13,026 nucleotides of DNA, taken from contig JAISNB010000027.1 of the NCBI GenBank assembly GCA_031276435.1, positions 1 through 13,026 on the forward strand. The letters are read 5' to 3'. Below, piece by piece: positions 5,207 to 13,026 of the stretch. Every line of letters begins with the position of its first letter. Within the stretch, counting starts at the first letter, position 1. Under the pieces are notes generated by a model that was not told the origin of the DNA, made no database searches, and worked only from the letters and a program-made list of their open reading frames with translations. The DNA comes from Burkholderiaceae bacterium (lineage in GTDB: Bacteria; Pseudomonadota; Gammaproteobacteria; Burkholderiales; Burkholderiaceae_C). A program made the translations under genes and the position numbers.

Positions 5207-6328
5207 ATGCTGCACGAACACAAATCCGCTGCCTGGCCTTTGACGCTGTTGTACGCGGCGCTGATTGTGTACGCGAGCCTGTATCCGTTTGCCGGCTGGC
5301 GCAATCAGGGCCTGTCGCCGCTGGTTTTTTTGCAGGCGCCGCTGCCGCGCTACTGGACGGGGTTTGACGTGGCGATCAACGTGGCGGGCTACGCGCCGCT
5401 TGGTTTTTTGCTGACGCTGGCGTTGTTGCGCGGGCGTTGGCGTTGGCTGTGCGTGTTTGTGGCGACGCTGGCGGCGGCGACGCTGTCGCTGCTGATGGAA
5501 GGCACGCAGACTTATCTGTCCAACCGCGTGGCGTCCAATGTGGATTGGGCGCTCAATACAAGCGGCGCGTTGGCGGGCGCATTGGCGGCGTTTGCGCTGG
5601 AGCGGCTTGGCGCCATCGACCGCTGGCGGCGTTTTCGCTCGCGCTGGTTCGAGCGCGATTCGCGCGGTGCGCTCGTGCTGCTGGCGCTGTGGCCGATCGG
5701 GCTTTTGTATCCGCCGCCGGTGGCGTTCGGGCAGGGGCAGGTGTATGCGCGCCTGCTGCAAGCGTGGGCGGCCTGGGTGGCCGATACGCCGTTTGAAATC
5801 TGGACTTCGCGGCAGCAGTCATGGCCCGCTTGGCAACCGCTTTTGCCCTGGCAGGAGTTGACTTGCGTGGCCCTGGGCGTCCTGGCGCCGTGCTTGCTGG
5901 GCATCAGCGTGATCCGGTACGCGGGGCGCAGGCTGTTGTTTTGCGTGGCGGCGCTGGCGGCGGGCGTTGGCGTTTGCGCGCTTTCGGCGGCTTTGAGTTA
6001 CGGCCCGGCCCACGCGTGGGCGTGGTACAGCGATACGGTGGAGCTTGGCCTGGTGGCGGCGGCGCTGGCTTGTCTGGTGCTGGTTTTCCTGCCCCGGCGC
6101 TGGTGCGCGCTGGCGCTGGCGGCGGCGCTGCTGGGGCAACTGGCGCTGCTGAACGCGGCGCCGCAAAATCCGTATGACACGCTCGCGTTGCAGCAGTGGG
6201 AGCAAGGCCGCTTCATCCACTTTCACGGGCTGGCCCAGTGGGTAGGCTGGCTTTGGCCCTTTGCGGCCCTGGGCTATTTGCTGGCGCGGCTGGCGGGCGC
6301 GCGCGGCAGGGCACGGGCTGAAACGTAG
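5207..6328 (+). CDS. VanZ-family integral membrane protein with long C-terminal extension
   Basis: The N-terminal ~130 residues match the VanZ-like family: a first helix (about 11-28) ending YPFAGW, then FDVAINVAGYAPLGFLL (53-69). The family signature follows, with E98, Q101, R107, S110, D113 and N117 in MEGTQTYLSNRVASNVDWALN. The remaining ~240 residues are a further set of hydrophobic segments (about 154-172, 218-238, 245-266, 273-300, 305-325 and 345-365) with no motif I recognise. VanZ itself gives low-level teicoplanin resistance; most chromosomal family members have no assigned role. The 373-aa length is about twice the minimal family domain. The ATG at 5207 has no clear Shine-Dalgarno. 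It lies 34 nt after hemJ, and its stop codon lies inside the TAGAAT that precedes the ferredoxin gene. Confidence 0.82.
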   Translation: MLHEHKSAAWPLTLLYAALIVYASLYPFAGWRNQGLSPLVFLQAPLPRYWTGFDVAINVAGYAPLGFLLTLALLRGRWRWLCVFVATLAAATLSLLMEGTQTYLSNRVASNVDWALNTSGALAGALAAFALERLGAIDRWRRFRSRWFERDSRGALVLLALWPIGLLYPPPVAFGQGQVYARLLQAWAAWVADTPFEIWTSRQQSWPAWQPLLPWQELTCVALGVLAPCLLGISVIRYAGRRLLFCVAALAAGVGVCALSAALSYGPAHAWAWYSDTVELGLVAAALACLVLVFLPRRWCALALAAALLGQLALLNAAPQNPYDTLALQQWEQGRFIHFHGLAQWVGWLWPFAALGYLLARLAGARGRARAET

Positions 6329-6331
6329 AAT
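6326..6331 (+). promoter_or_regulatory. Putative -10 box for leaderless ferredoxin transcript
   Basis: TAGAAT ends exactly 7 nt before the ATG at 6339, and its TAG is also the stop codon of the preceding VanZ-family gene. No Shine-Dalgarno is seen before 6339, fitting a leaderless start. Confidence 0.5.
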
Positions 6332-6338
6332 TTGCCGC

Positions 6339-6686
6339 ATGACAACAAACCACAGCACGCCGCTGTATTTCCAGCGGCACATTTTTTTCTGCCTGAATCA
6401 GCGCCCGGACGGCGAGTCTTGCTGCGCCGACCAGAACGCGCGCGGCGCGTTCGATCGGTGCAAGGCCTTGGTCAAGCAAGCCGGTCTGGCGGGCGCGGGC
6501 CAGGTGCGCGTCAACAAGGCGGGCTGCCTGGACCGGTGCGCGGGCGGCCCCGTGGCGGTGGTCTATCCGGAAGGCGTCTGGTACACGTTTGTGGACGATG
6601 CCGACATCGAAGAAATTGTGCAATCGCACCTGAAAAACGGCGTGGTGGTCGAGCGCCTGTTGCTGCCCCCGGGCGTGGGGCGGTGA
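6339..6686 (+). CDS. Thioredoxin-like [2Fe-2S] ferredoxin
   Basis: A 115-aa soluble protein. Cysteines are placed as in thioredoxin-fold 2Fe-2S ferredoxins (the Shethna-type and NuoE-like family): C18 in HIFFCLNQR, C28/C29 in GESCCAD, then C63 and C67 in KAGCLDRCAGGP. The segment GPVAVVYPEGVWYTFVDDADIEEIVQSHL (71 on) is the typical C-terminal half of that fold. The family transfers single electrons; the partner is not evident. It starts 10 nt after the VanZ-family stop, and the alternative longer frame upstream overlaps that gene and lacks homology. C28 and C29 are adjacent, so which one ligates the cluster is uncertain. It sits in a cluster with hemJ and an alpha/beta hydrolase, and I infer co-transcription from the spacing only. 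Confidence 0.9.
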   Translation: MTTNHSTPLYFQRHIFFCLNQRPDGESCCADQNARGAFDRCKALVKQAGLAGAGQVRVNKAGCLDRCAGGPVAVVYPEGVWYTFVDDADIEEIVQSHLKNGVVVERLLLPPGVGR

Positions 6687-6726
6687 GCGCGGTGTTTGGG
6701 CGCGCCAGCTTGCGCGCGATGACGCC

Positions 6727-7452
6727 ATGAATGCATCCAGACAAACACTGGCGCTGCGCGGGCCTGTGGGCGCGCTGGAGGCGCTGCTTGACTTGCCCGA
6801 CGCGCTGCCGCCGCCTGACGCCCGGTTGGGCGGGCAGCCGCCGCGCGGCACGGCGGTGATTGCGCATCCGCATCCCCTGTTTGGCGGCACCATGAACAAC
6901 AAGGTGGTGAGCACACTGGCGCGCGCCTTTGCGCGCAGCGGCTGGCGTGCCGTGCGTTTCAACTTCAGGGGTGTGGGCGCCAGCGCGGGCAGCTACGACG
7001 AAGGCGCTGGCGAATTGCTGGATTTGCTGGCCGTGATCGAACAAACGGCCACGGGCGGCCAGCCGCTGGCTTTGGCCGGGTTTTCGTTTGGCGCGTTTGT
7101 CGCGGCGCGCGCGGCACAGCGCCTGTTTGCCGAAGAAGCCGCTGCGGCGACGCAGCCGTTTTCGCTGGCAAGCCTGGTGCTGGCGGGCACGGCGGCAGCG
7201 CGCTTTGACGTACCGCCCGTGCCAGCGCATTTGCACGCGCTCACGCTGGTGGTGCATGGCGAGCAGGACGACACGGTGCCGCTGGCCGACGTCATGAACT
7301 GGGCGCGCCCGCAGTCGCTTGCCGTGACCGTGGTGCCCGGCGGCGGGCATTTCTTTCACGGACAATTGCCGCTGCTGCGCGGATTGGTCGAGCGCCACCT
7401 GCGCGGCGCGTGGGACGGACGGTGCGCGATGCCCGATCCGTTGGCCGGTTGA
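6727..7452 (+). CDS. Alpha/beta hydrolase (COG2945-like)
   Basis: A 241-aa cytosolic serine hydrolase. Motifs in order: the oxyanion-region HPHPLFGGTMNNKVV (47-61), RFNFRGVGASAG (77-88), and the nucleophile elbow GFSFGA with S120. The acid region is VVHGEQDDTVP (D181 or D182), and the catalytic histidine lies in GGGHFFHG (H208, with H211 nearby). This set is typical of the small 'YsgA/COG2945-like' hydrolases with no signal peptide; their natural substrate is unknown. Residues 24-40 are a Pro/Asp-rich insertion before the second strand. The ATG at 6727 follows the ferredoxin stop by 40 nt without a convincing Shine-Dalgarno. The stop lies 23 nt before dacC. The protein ends in a short Pro/Gly tail after the last helix. 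Confidence 0.88.
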   Translation: MNASRQTLALRGPVGALEALLDLPDALPPPDARLGGQPPRGTAVIAHPHPLFGGTMNNKVVSTLARAFARSGWRAVRFNFRGVGASAGSYDEGAGELLDLLAVIEQTATGGQPLALAGFSFGAFVAARAAQRLFAEEAAAATQPFSLASLVLAGTAAARFDVPPVPAHLHALTLVVHGEQDDTVPLADVMNWARPQSLAVTVVPGGGHFFHGQLPLLRGLVERHLRGAWDGRCAMPDPLAG

Positions 7453-7475
7453 GTTTTTCCCTGGTTGATCTGAAT

Positions 7476-8645
7476 ATGCGTTTGCAAAACCCGTTGCTGA
7501 AATCGTTCTGGATTTTTTGTTGGCTGGCGGCGCTGGCCCTGACAGCGCGCGCGCAGTTGCCGCAGCCGCCGGAGGTGGCGGCCAAGGCCTGGCTGGTGAT
7601 GGATGTCACGTCGGGGCAAATCCTGGCCGCCAAGGACGCGGACGCGCCGGTGGAGCCTGCGTCGCTGACCAAGCTCATGACAGCGTATCTGGTGTTCGAC
7701 GCGCTGCGTGGCAAGAAAATCAGCCTTGAGCAGACGCTGCCGGTCTCTGAGCGCGCCTGGAAGATGCCCGGATCGCGCATGTTCATCGACCCGAAGATGC
7801 AGGTGCCCGTGGAAGACTTGCTCAAGGGCATGATCGTGCAGTCGGGCAACGACGCCACCATGGCGCTGGCCGAGGGCGTGGCCGGATCGCAAGAGCGTTT
7901 CGTGCAACTCATGAACGACCAGGCCCGGGCGCTGGGCCTGAAAAACACCACCTACAAAAACCCGGAAGGCTTGACGGTGCCCGGCCACACCACCACGGCA
8001 CGCGATTTGTCGATTCTGGCGACGCGCCTGATGAAAGACTTTCCGCAGTACGTGCACTACTACAGCCTCAAAAAATACCGCTATCCGGGCACGCCCGCCA
8101 GCAACGACACCAACCGCAACATGCTGCTGTTTCGCGACCCGACGGTCGATGGCCTGAAAACCGGGCACACCGAAGCGGCTGGCTATTGCCTTGTGGCGAC
8201 GGCGCAACGCGCGTTTGCCGATGTGGGCCAGCGCAGGGTTTTGTCGGTGGTGCTGGGCGCGGCCAGCGAGAAAGCGCGCGCCAACGAATCGCAAAAGCTG
8301 CTGAACTGGGCCTACACCGCCTACGAGGACGTCAGGCTGTTTGAGGCCAACCAGCCCGTCGCCACGCCACGGGTGTGGAAAGGCAAATCGGCTGAACTCA
8401 AACTGGGGCGCACCGTGCCCATCGTGGTCTCTGTGCCAAGCGGCGCGGCGCGGCAGATCAGCACCGAGGTGCTGCGCCCCGAGCCGCTGATTGCGCCCTA
8501 CAAGAAGGGCCAGGCCGTGGCGACGCTCAAAATCAAAGCGGGTGAAACGCCGCTGGCCGAAGTGCCGCTGGTCGTACTGGAATCCGTGGACGAAGCGGGC
8601 CTGCCGGGGCGCATCTGGGACGCCATCCGCCTGTGGATCAAATAG
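7476..8645 (+). CDS. dacC: D-alanyl-D-alanine carboxypeptidase (PBP5/6 family)
   Basis: A low-molecular-mass penicillin-binding protein that trims the terminal D-Ala from peptidoglycan pentapeptides in the periplasm. It is 389 aa. The signal peptide has a hydrophobic core at about 10-24 and likely cleavage after ALTARA-Q (26/27). All three active-site motifs are present: SLTK (63-66), SGN (123-125) and KTG (228-230). A PBP5-type C-terminal beta domain occupies about 285-370. The last 15 residues, GLPGRIWDAIRLWIK, form the amphipathic helix that anchors these enzymes to the outer face of the inner membrane. The frame is open from 7410, but MRLQNPLLK at 7476 gives a proper signal peptide. The gene is the last of the hemJ cluster; no U-tract terminator is seen before the str promoter. 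The symbol could equally be dacA. Confidence 0.93.
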   Translation: MRLQNPLLKSFWIFCWLAALALTARAQLPQPPEVAAKAWLVMDVTSGQILAAKDADAPVEPASLTKLMTAYLVFDALRGKKISLEQTLPVSERAWKMPGSRMFIDPKMQVPVEDLLKGMIVQSGNDATMALAEGVAGSQERFVQLMNDQARALGLKNTTYKNPEGLTVPGHTTTARDLSILATRLMKDFPQYVHYYSLKKYRYPGTPASNDTNRNMLLFRDPTVDGLKTGHTEAAGYCLVATAQRAFADVGQRRVLSVVLGAASEKARANESQKLLNWAYTAYEDVRLFEANQPVATPRVWKGKSAELKLGRTVPIVVSVPSGAARQISTEVLRPEPLIAPYKKGQAVATLKIKAGETPLAEVPLVVLESVDEAGLPGRIWDAIRLWIK

Positions 8646-8663
8646 CCGCTGGCCCCGGGCACT

Positions 8664-8692
8664 TGCCTGCAACGCGCCAAATTGGCTACAAT
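8664..8692 (+). promoter_or_regulatory. str operon promoter
   Basis: TTGCCT (8664-8669) and TACAAT (8687-8692) lie about 17-18 bp apart, just after dacC. Start near 8699 gives a ~78-nt leader before rpsL. This is the best sigma70-type match upstream of the ribosomal genes. Confidence 0.7.
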
Positions 8693-8739
8693 CGCAGGCT
8701 TTTCCCAATATTCGAAGAGGGTGTGCTCTGCGCTTGGCG

Positions 8740-8753
8740 CCGGGCGCGCCCGG
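8740..8753 (+). other. Perfect GC palindrome in the rpsL leader
   Basis: CCGGGCGCGCCCGG is a 14-bp perfect palindrome lying 9 nt before the rpsL Shine-Dalgarno AGGGA (8763-8767). In RNA it can form a 5-bp stem with a CGCG loop, extended by alternative GGCGC/GCGCC pairings. It may modulate rpsL translation; no known ribosomal-protein leader motif is recognised. Confidence 0.4.
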
Positions 8754-8776
8754 ATTTACGCTAGGGACATTCATTC

Positions 8777-9154
8777 ATGCCAACCATCAATCAATTGGTG
8801 CGTCAGGGCCGGACCGTTGAAAAAATCAAGTCCAAAAGCCCCGCGATGCAAAACAGCCCGCAGCGTCGCGGCGTGTGCACCCGCGTGTACACCACGACGC
8901 CCAAGAAGCCCAACTCCGCCATGCGCAAGGTTGCCAAAGTGCGCCTGACCAACGGGATCGAGGTCATCTCCTACATCGGCGGCGAAGGCCACAACTTGCA
9001 GGAGCACAGCGTGGTGCTGGTGCGCGGCGGTCGTGTCAAGGACTTGCCCGGCGTGCGCTACCACATCGTGCGTGGCTCGCTTGACTTGCAAGGCGTGAAA
9101 GACCGCAAGCAGTCGCGCTCCAAGTACGGCGCCAAGCGGCCCAAGAAGGCTTGA
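8777..9154 (+). CDS. rpsL: 30S ribosomal protein S12
   Basis: Decoding-centre protein of the 30S subunit, 125 aa, the usual betaproteobacterial length, and almost invariant through PTINQLVRQGR at the start and RSKYGAKRPKKA at the end. Residues tied to streptomycin response are wild type: K43 in TTPKKPNSA and K88 in RVKDLPG (numbered with Met). D89, the RimO methylthiolation site, is present. Small differences from the usual sequence are M49 (NSAMRK) and I61 (TNGIEV). The ATG at 8777 follows AGGGA with 9-nt spacing. It is the first gene of the str operon, but it is followed by an unrelated secreted protein where rpsG would be expected. Confidence 0.98.
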   Translation: MPTINQLVRQGRTVEKIKSKSPAMQNSPQRRGVCTRVYTTTPKKPNSAMRKVAKVRLTNGIEVISYIGGEGHNLQEHSVVLVRGGRVKDLPGVRYHIVRGSLDLQGVKDRKQSRSKYGAKRPKKA

Positions 9155-9217
9155 TGGGCGCGTGTGCCGCGCGCATCAACAAGGCTCTGGAAAAACATTC
9201 GTCCACGGAGAAACCCT

Positions 9218-9661
9218 GTGAATCGCAAGCAACAGCATGGCTGGAAAACCCCCCTGTGCGCTGCCGTGCTGTGCGCAGTGGTGTGTGCGCCACAGGTGGC
9301 CCTCTCGCAGGAGAGGCAATTGTCGGGCGAGGAGCAGCAAGAGATGGCGCGCCTTCTTCTGGGCGACGAAATTCGCTCCGGGAAGCTGACGTTGCGGCAA
9401 GGGGCGGATTACGTGAAATGCACGCAAGAGGCCTACGCCAGGGACTTCTTCAACTCGCCCTCGGGCAAGCAATACCTCAAGGCCTTGCGCACTGTTGCTG
9501 GCGGCGAACAAGCCAGCGCGCAGGAGCAGGCAAAGGCGCGGGCGCAGCTTGATGGCTTGCAGCCTGAACTCAGGAAGTATCAGGACGAGGCCGAGACGCT
9601 GTGCGCAAAGAAGACGGGTGTTTCCGTACCGAAGGGAAAGGTTTTCGGTCAACAACCATGA
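9218..9661 (+). CDS. Small secreted protein of unknown function inserted between rpsL and rpsG
   Basis: I do not recognise this 147-aa protein. The GTG at 9218 is preceded by GGAGA with ideal spacing, better than any ATG in the frame (the first, at 9164, has none). From it a clean signal peptide follows: NRKQQHGWK, then a hydrophobic core LCAAVLCAVVCAPQVA, with likely cleavage after ALS (30). The mature ~117 residues are mostly helical and charged, with two cysteines (C68 in YVKCTQEAY, C129 in ETLCAKK) that could form a disulfide in the periplasm. An Ala/Gln-rich stretch lies at 97-111. No membrane helix or lipobox lies beyond the signal. It starts 63 nt after rpsL, and no terminator separates them, so it may be co-transcribed with ribosomal genes. 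Codon use is similar to its neighbours, so recent transfer is not evident. Confidence 0.72.
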   Translation: MNRKQQHGWKTPLCAAVLCAVVCAPQVALSQERQLSGEEQQEMARLLLGDEIRSGKLTLRQGADYVKCTQEAYARDFFNSPSGKQYLKALRTVAGGEQASAQEQAKARAQLDGLQPELRKYQDEAETLCAKKTGVSVPKGKVFGQQP

Positions 9662-9978
9662 CGCGCGCGCAATGGTTGGCAGGGCGCGAGTCGCCCGCCG
9701 CCGCTGCGCCAGCATCGAAATGTTTTTTGACCCGCGCGGTCGAGCGCTCACACAGGTTGAGGCCGCTTGCGCGGGCTTGGGTTTTCGGGCCTGGCTGGCC
9801 GATCTGGCGGGCCGGGTCGAACAGGTTTTTTGGTGCCGGGTCGGGGTTGACACGACTCTGATCCGGCGAAGTGGCCTTGGTTTTCAAGGTCGAGTAAGTG
9901 CAGGCCCCGGATGGGTCTGCGCGGCAGGTGGAGACGCTGGACTTTCTCTGCCTGTCAACTGAAGCAAAGAGGTGAAAT
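9662..9978. other. Intercistronic region before rpsG without a confident gene
   Basis: This 317-bp stretch separates the secreted protein from rpsG. Plus-strand frames at 9672-9962 (96 aa, LTQVEAACAGLGFRAWLADL in the middle) and 9658-9861 (67 aa, overlapping the previous stop as ATGA) are open. Both lack a Shine-Dalgarno and recognisable content. A minus-strand frame across it runs into rpsG. TTGACA at 9847-9852 has no matching -10. CCTTG-GTTTT-CAAGG (about 9876-9888) is a short hairpin. The rpsG Shine-Dalgarno AGAGGTGA lies at 9968-9975. Confidence 0.5.
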
Positions 9979-10449
9979 ATGCCGCGTCGTCGCGAAGTCC
10001 CCAAGCGTGAAATCCTGCCGGATCCCAAGTACGGCAATGTGGAACTCTCCAAGTTCATGAACGTGATCATGGAGGGTGGCAAAAAAGCCGTGGCCGAACG
10101 CATCATTTACGGCGCGTTCGAGCAAATGGAAAAGAAAACGGGCAAAGACCCCCTGGAGCTTTTCACCGTTGCCATCAACAACGTGAAGCCGATGGTCGAG
10201 GTCAAGTCCCGCCGCGTGGGCGGGGCCAACTACCAGGTGCCTGTGGAAGTTCGTCCCGTGCGCCGTCTGGCGCTGTCGATGCGCTGGATCAAGGAAGCCG
10301 CCCGCAAGCGCGGCGAAAAATCCATGGCGCAACGCTTGGCCAATGAGCTGCTGGAAGCGGGCGAAGGCCGTGGCGGCGCCATGAAAAAGCGCGATGAAGT
10401 GCACCGCATGGCCGAGGCCAACAAGGCCTTCTCGCACTTCCGTTTCTAA
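9979..10449 (+). CDS. rpsG: 30S ribosomal protein S7
   Basis: Primary 16S rRNA-binding protein that nucleates the 30S head, 156 aa, full length. Recognised by MPRRREVPKREILPDPKYG at the start, the FMNVIMEGGKK helix, NNVKPMVEVKSRRVGGANYQVP (the beta-hairpin near the E site), RWIKEAARKR and the terminal EVHRMAEANKAFSHFRF. An excellent Shine-Dalgarno, AGAGGTGA, lies 3-4 nt before the ATG at 9979. In E. coli, S7 represses its own synthesis by binding the short rpsL-rpsG junction. Here 824 nt including another gene replace that junction, so that mode of control must be different or lost. Confidence 0.98.
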   Translation: MPRRREVPKREILPDPKYGNVELSKFMNVIMEGGKKAVAERIIYGAFEQMEKKTGKDPLELFTVAINNVKPMVEVKSRRVGGANYQVPVEVRPVRRLALSMRWIKEAARKRGEKSMAQRLANELLEAGEGRGGAMKKRDEVHRMAEANKAFSHFRF

Positions 10450-10591
10450 CCCCCGTTTCGTTCAGCGACATGCGCCCAAGGTGTTTCCGGACGGGCCGCG
10501 CGCGCAAGCTGCGCCGCCGCCCTGCCGGGACTTTTCGTTGAACCGCAACCCCCCCTGACACACCTGGCGCTCTATTTTCGAAGGAATCATC

Positions 10592-12693
<2,102 letters not shown>

Positions 12694-12694
<1 letters not shown>

Positions 12695-12742
12695 GAAAGT
12701 CTGGCGCGCGGGCCGCTCGCTGGCGGCCTGCGCAGCCTTTCT
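12694..12742 (+). other. Large stem-loop immediately after the fusA stop
   Basis: AGAAAG (12694-12699) pairs with CTTTCT (12737-12742), and inside it GGCCGC (12711-12716) pairs with GCGGCC (12723-12728) around TCGCTG, with further imperfect pairing between. It resembles an intrinsic terminator stem but lacks a U-tract, so a processing site or partial attenuator before tuf is more likely than full termination. Confidence 0.5.
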
Positions 12743-12885
12743 GCGCGGCAAGCCATGCAAGTGGTTTCCCGCGCAACCAAAGTGGTTCTCACCTGGGAAC
12801 CCGTCTGCGATTCAGAGCGCCACAGGCGCCCGTGCCCAAGGAGCAACGCATCTGGATGCAAACGCAAAACCACCCCGCGGGCATT

Positions 12886-12897
12886 TGTTCTTTAACT
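12886..12897 (+). promoter_or_regulatory. boxA-like NusB/S10-binding site abutting the tuf Shine-Dalgarno
   Basis: TGTTCTTTAACT differs from the rRNA boxA consensus TGCTCTTTAACA at two positions, one of which is the C-to-T usual in betaproteobacterial rRNA leaders. It directly precedes the GGAG (12898-12901) used by tuf. boxA RNA binds NusB with NusE, which is ribosomal protein S10. Placement beside the Shine-Dalgarno resembles the suhB leader of E. coli, where Nus factors repress translation. Confidence 0.6.
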
Positions 12898-12910
12898 GGA
12901 GTTTTTTGAA

Positions 12911-13026
12911 ATGGCAAAAGAGAAATTTGAGCGCAAGAAGCCGCACGTCAACGTAGGGACGATAGGGCACGTGGATCACGGCAAGACCACGCTGACGGCG
13001 GCCATAGCGACGGTGCTGTCCAAGAA
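12911..13026 (+). CDS. tuf: Elongation factor Tu (5' end only)
   Basis: Only the first 38 codons are in the window. The start MAKEKFERKKPHVNVGTIGH and the G1 motif GHVDHGKT (19-26) identify EF-Tu, the GTPase that carries aminoacyl-tRNA to the ribosome. It is the fourth gene of the str operon, 216 nt after fusA, with GGAG 9 nt before the ATG. Residue 9 is Lys where related EF-Tu proteins usually have Thr (FERTKPHVN). Codon use is odd for such a highly expressed gene: two ATA and one GTA within 18 codons, none of which I find in fusA. Whether another tuf copy exists elsewhere in the genome cannot be seen. Confidence 0.95.
   Translation, partial: MAKEKFERKKPHVNVGTIGHVDHGKTTLTAAIATVLSK

Noticed and set aside
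4531..5304. Minus-strand 257-codon frame across the small-RNA region and hemJ
   Set aside because: It overlaps a strong terminator and hemJ, and its translation is low-complexity Gln/Arg/His without family resemblance.
7356..8774. Minus-strand open frame of 472 codons opposite dacC
   Set aside because: Antisense shadow of a gene with all three PBP active-site motifs; the composition is unnatural (His/Arg/Gln-rich).
9847..9852. TTGACA as a -35 box for an internal rpsG promoter
   Set aside because: No acceptable -10 hexamer at 16-18 bp spacing downstream.
9570..10106. Minus-strand 178-codon frame between the secreted gene and rpsG
   Set aside because: Starts inside rpsG and ends inside the secreted gene, with no ribosome-binding site or recognisable content.

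Overview
The window looks like a chromosomal segment from a GC-rich betaproteobacterium, most likely Burkholderiales and near Comamonadaceae. The basis is an IPTL-CTERM protein, the rpsL-rpsG-fusA-tuf (str) operon with betaproteobacterial-looking ribosomal proteins, an aspartate-rich (Mg-type) HemB, HemJ in the protoporphyrinogen oxidase role, and dispersed REP-like repeats. This placement is made by eye and not from a tree. I see no CRISPR array, phage module, insertion sequence, tRNA or rRNA.

Layout. Positions 1-411 hold the 3' end of a surface protein: an autotransporter-type passenger followed by an IPTL-CTERM sorting tail instead of a beta-barrel. It converges on serC (573-1700, minus). 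serC is divergent from pyrF (1782-2642, plus), and pyrF converges on hemB (3333-4337, minus). Both convergent junctions (412-572 and 2643-3332) hold related REP-like repeat modules; the other intergenic gaps do not. Upstream of hemB is a 412-bp divergent region holding a perfect FNR/ANR-type box, a sigma70-type promoter and an intrinsic terminator. The last two would delimit a roughly 104-nt small RNA whose second loop carries a CCUCC anti-Shine-Dalgarno sequence.

A co-directional cluster follows: hemJ (4750), a VanZ-family membrane protein (5207), a thioredoxin-like [2Fe-2S] ferredoxin (6339), an alpha/beta hydrolase (6727) and the D,D-carboxypeptidase dacC (7476). The gaps are 10-40 nt. Heme synthesis (hemB, hemJ) therefore sits beside Fe-S and cell-envelope functions.

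The str operon starts from a good promoter at 8664-8692: rpsL, a small secreted protein of unknown function inserted between rpsL and rpsG, rpsG, fusA, and the first 38 codons of tuf at the window edge. A boxA-like NusB/S10-binding sequence directly abuts the tuf Shine-Dalgarno.

A recurrent pattern is a -10-like hexamer ending exactly 7 nt before the ATG with no Shine-Dalgarno (pyrF, hemJ, the ferredoxin gene and, less perfectly, hemB). This suggests leaderless mRNAs. The most novel-looking items are the small RNA with its FNR-box neighbourhood, the boxA at tuf, the extra secreted gene inside the str operon, and the autotransporter/IPTL-CTERM hybrid.
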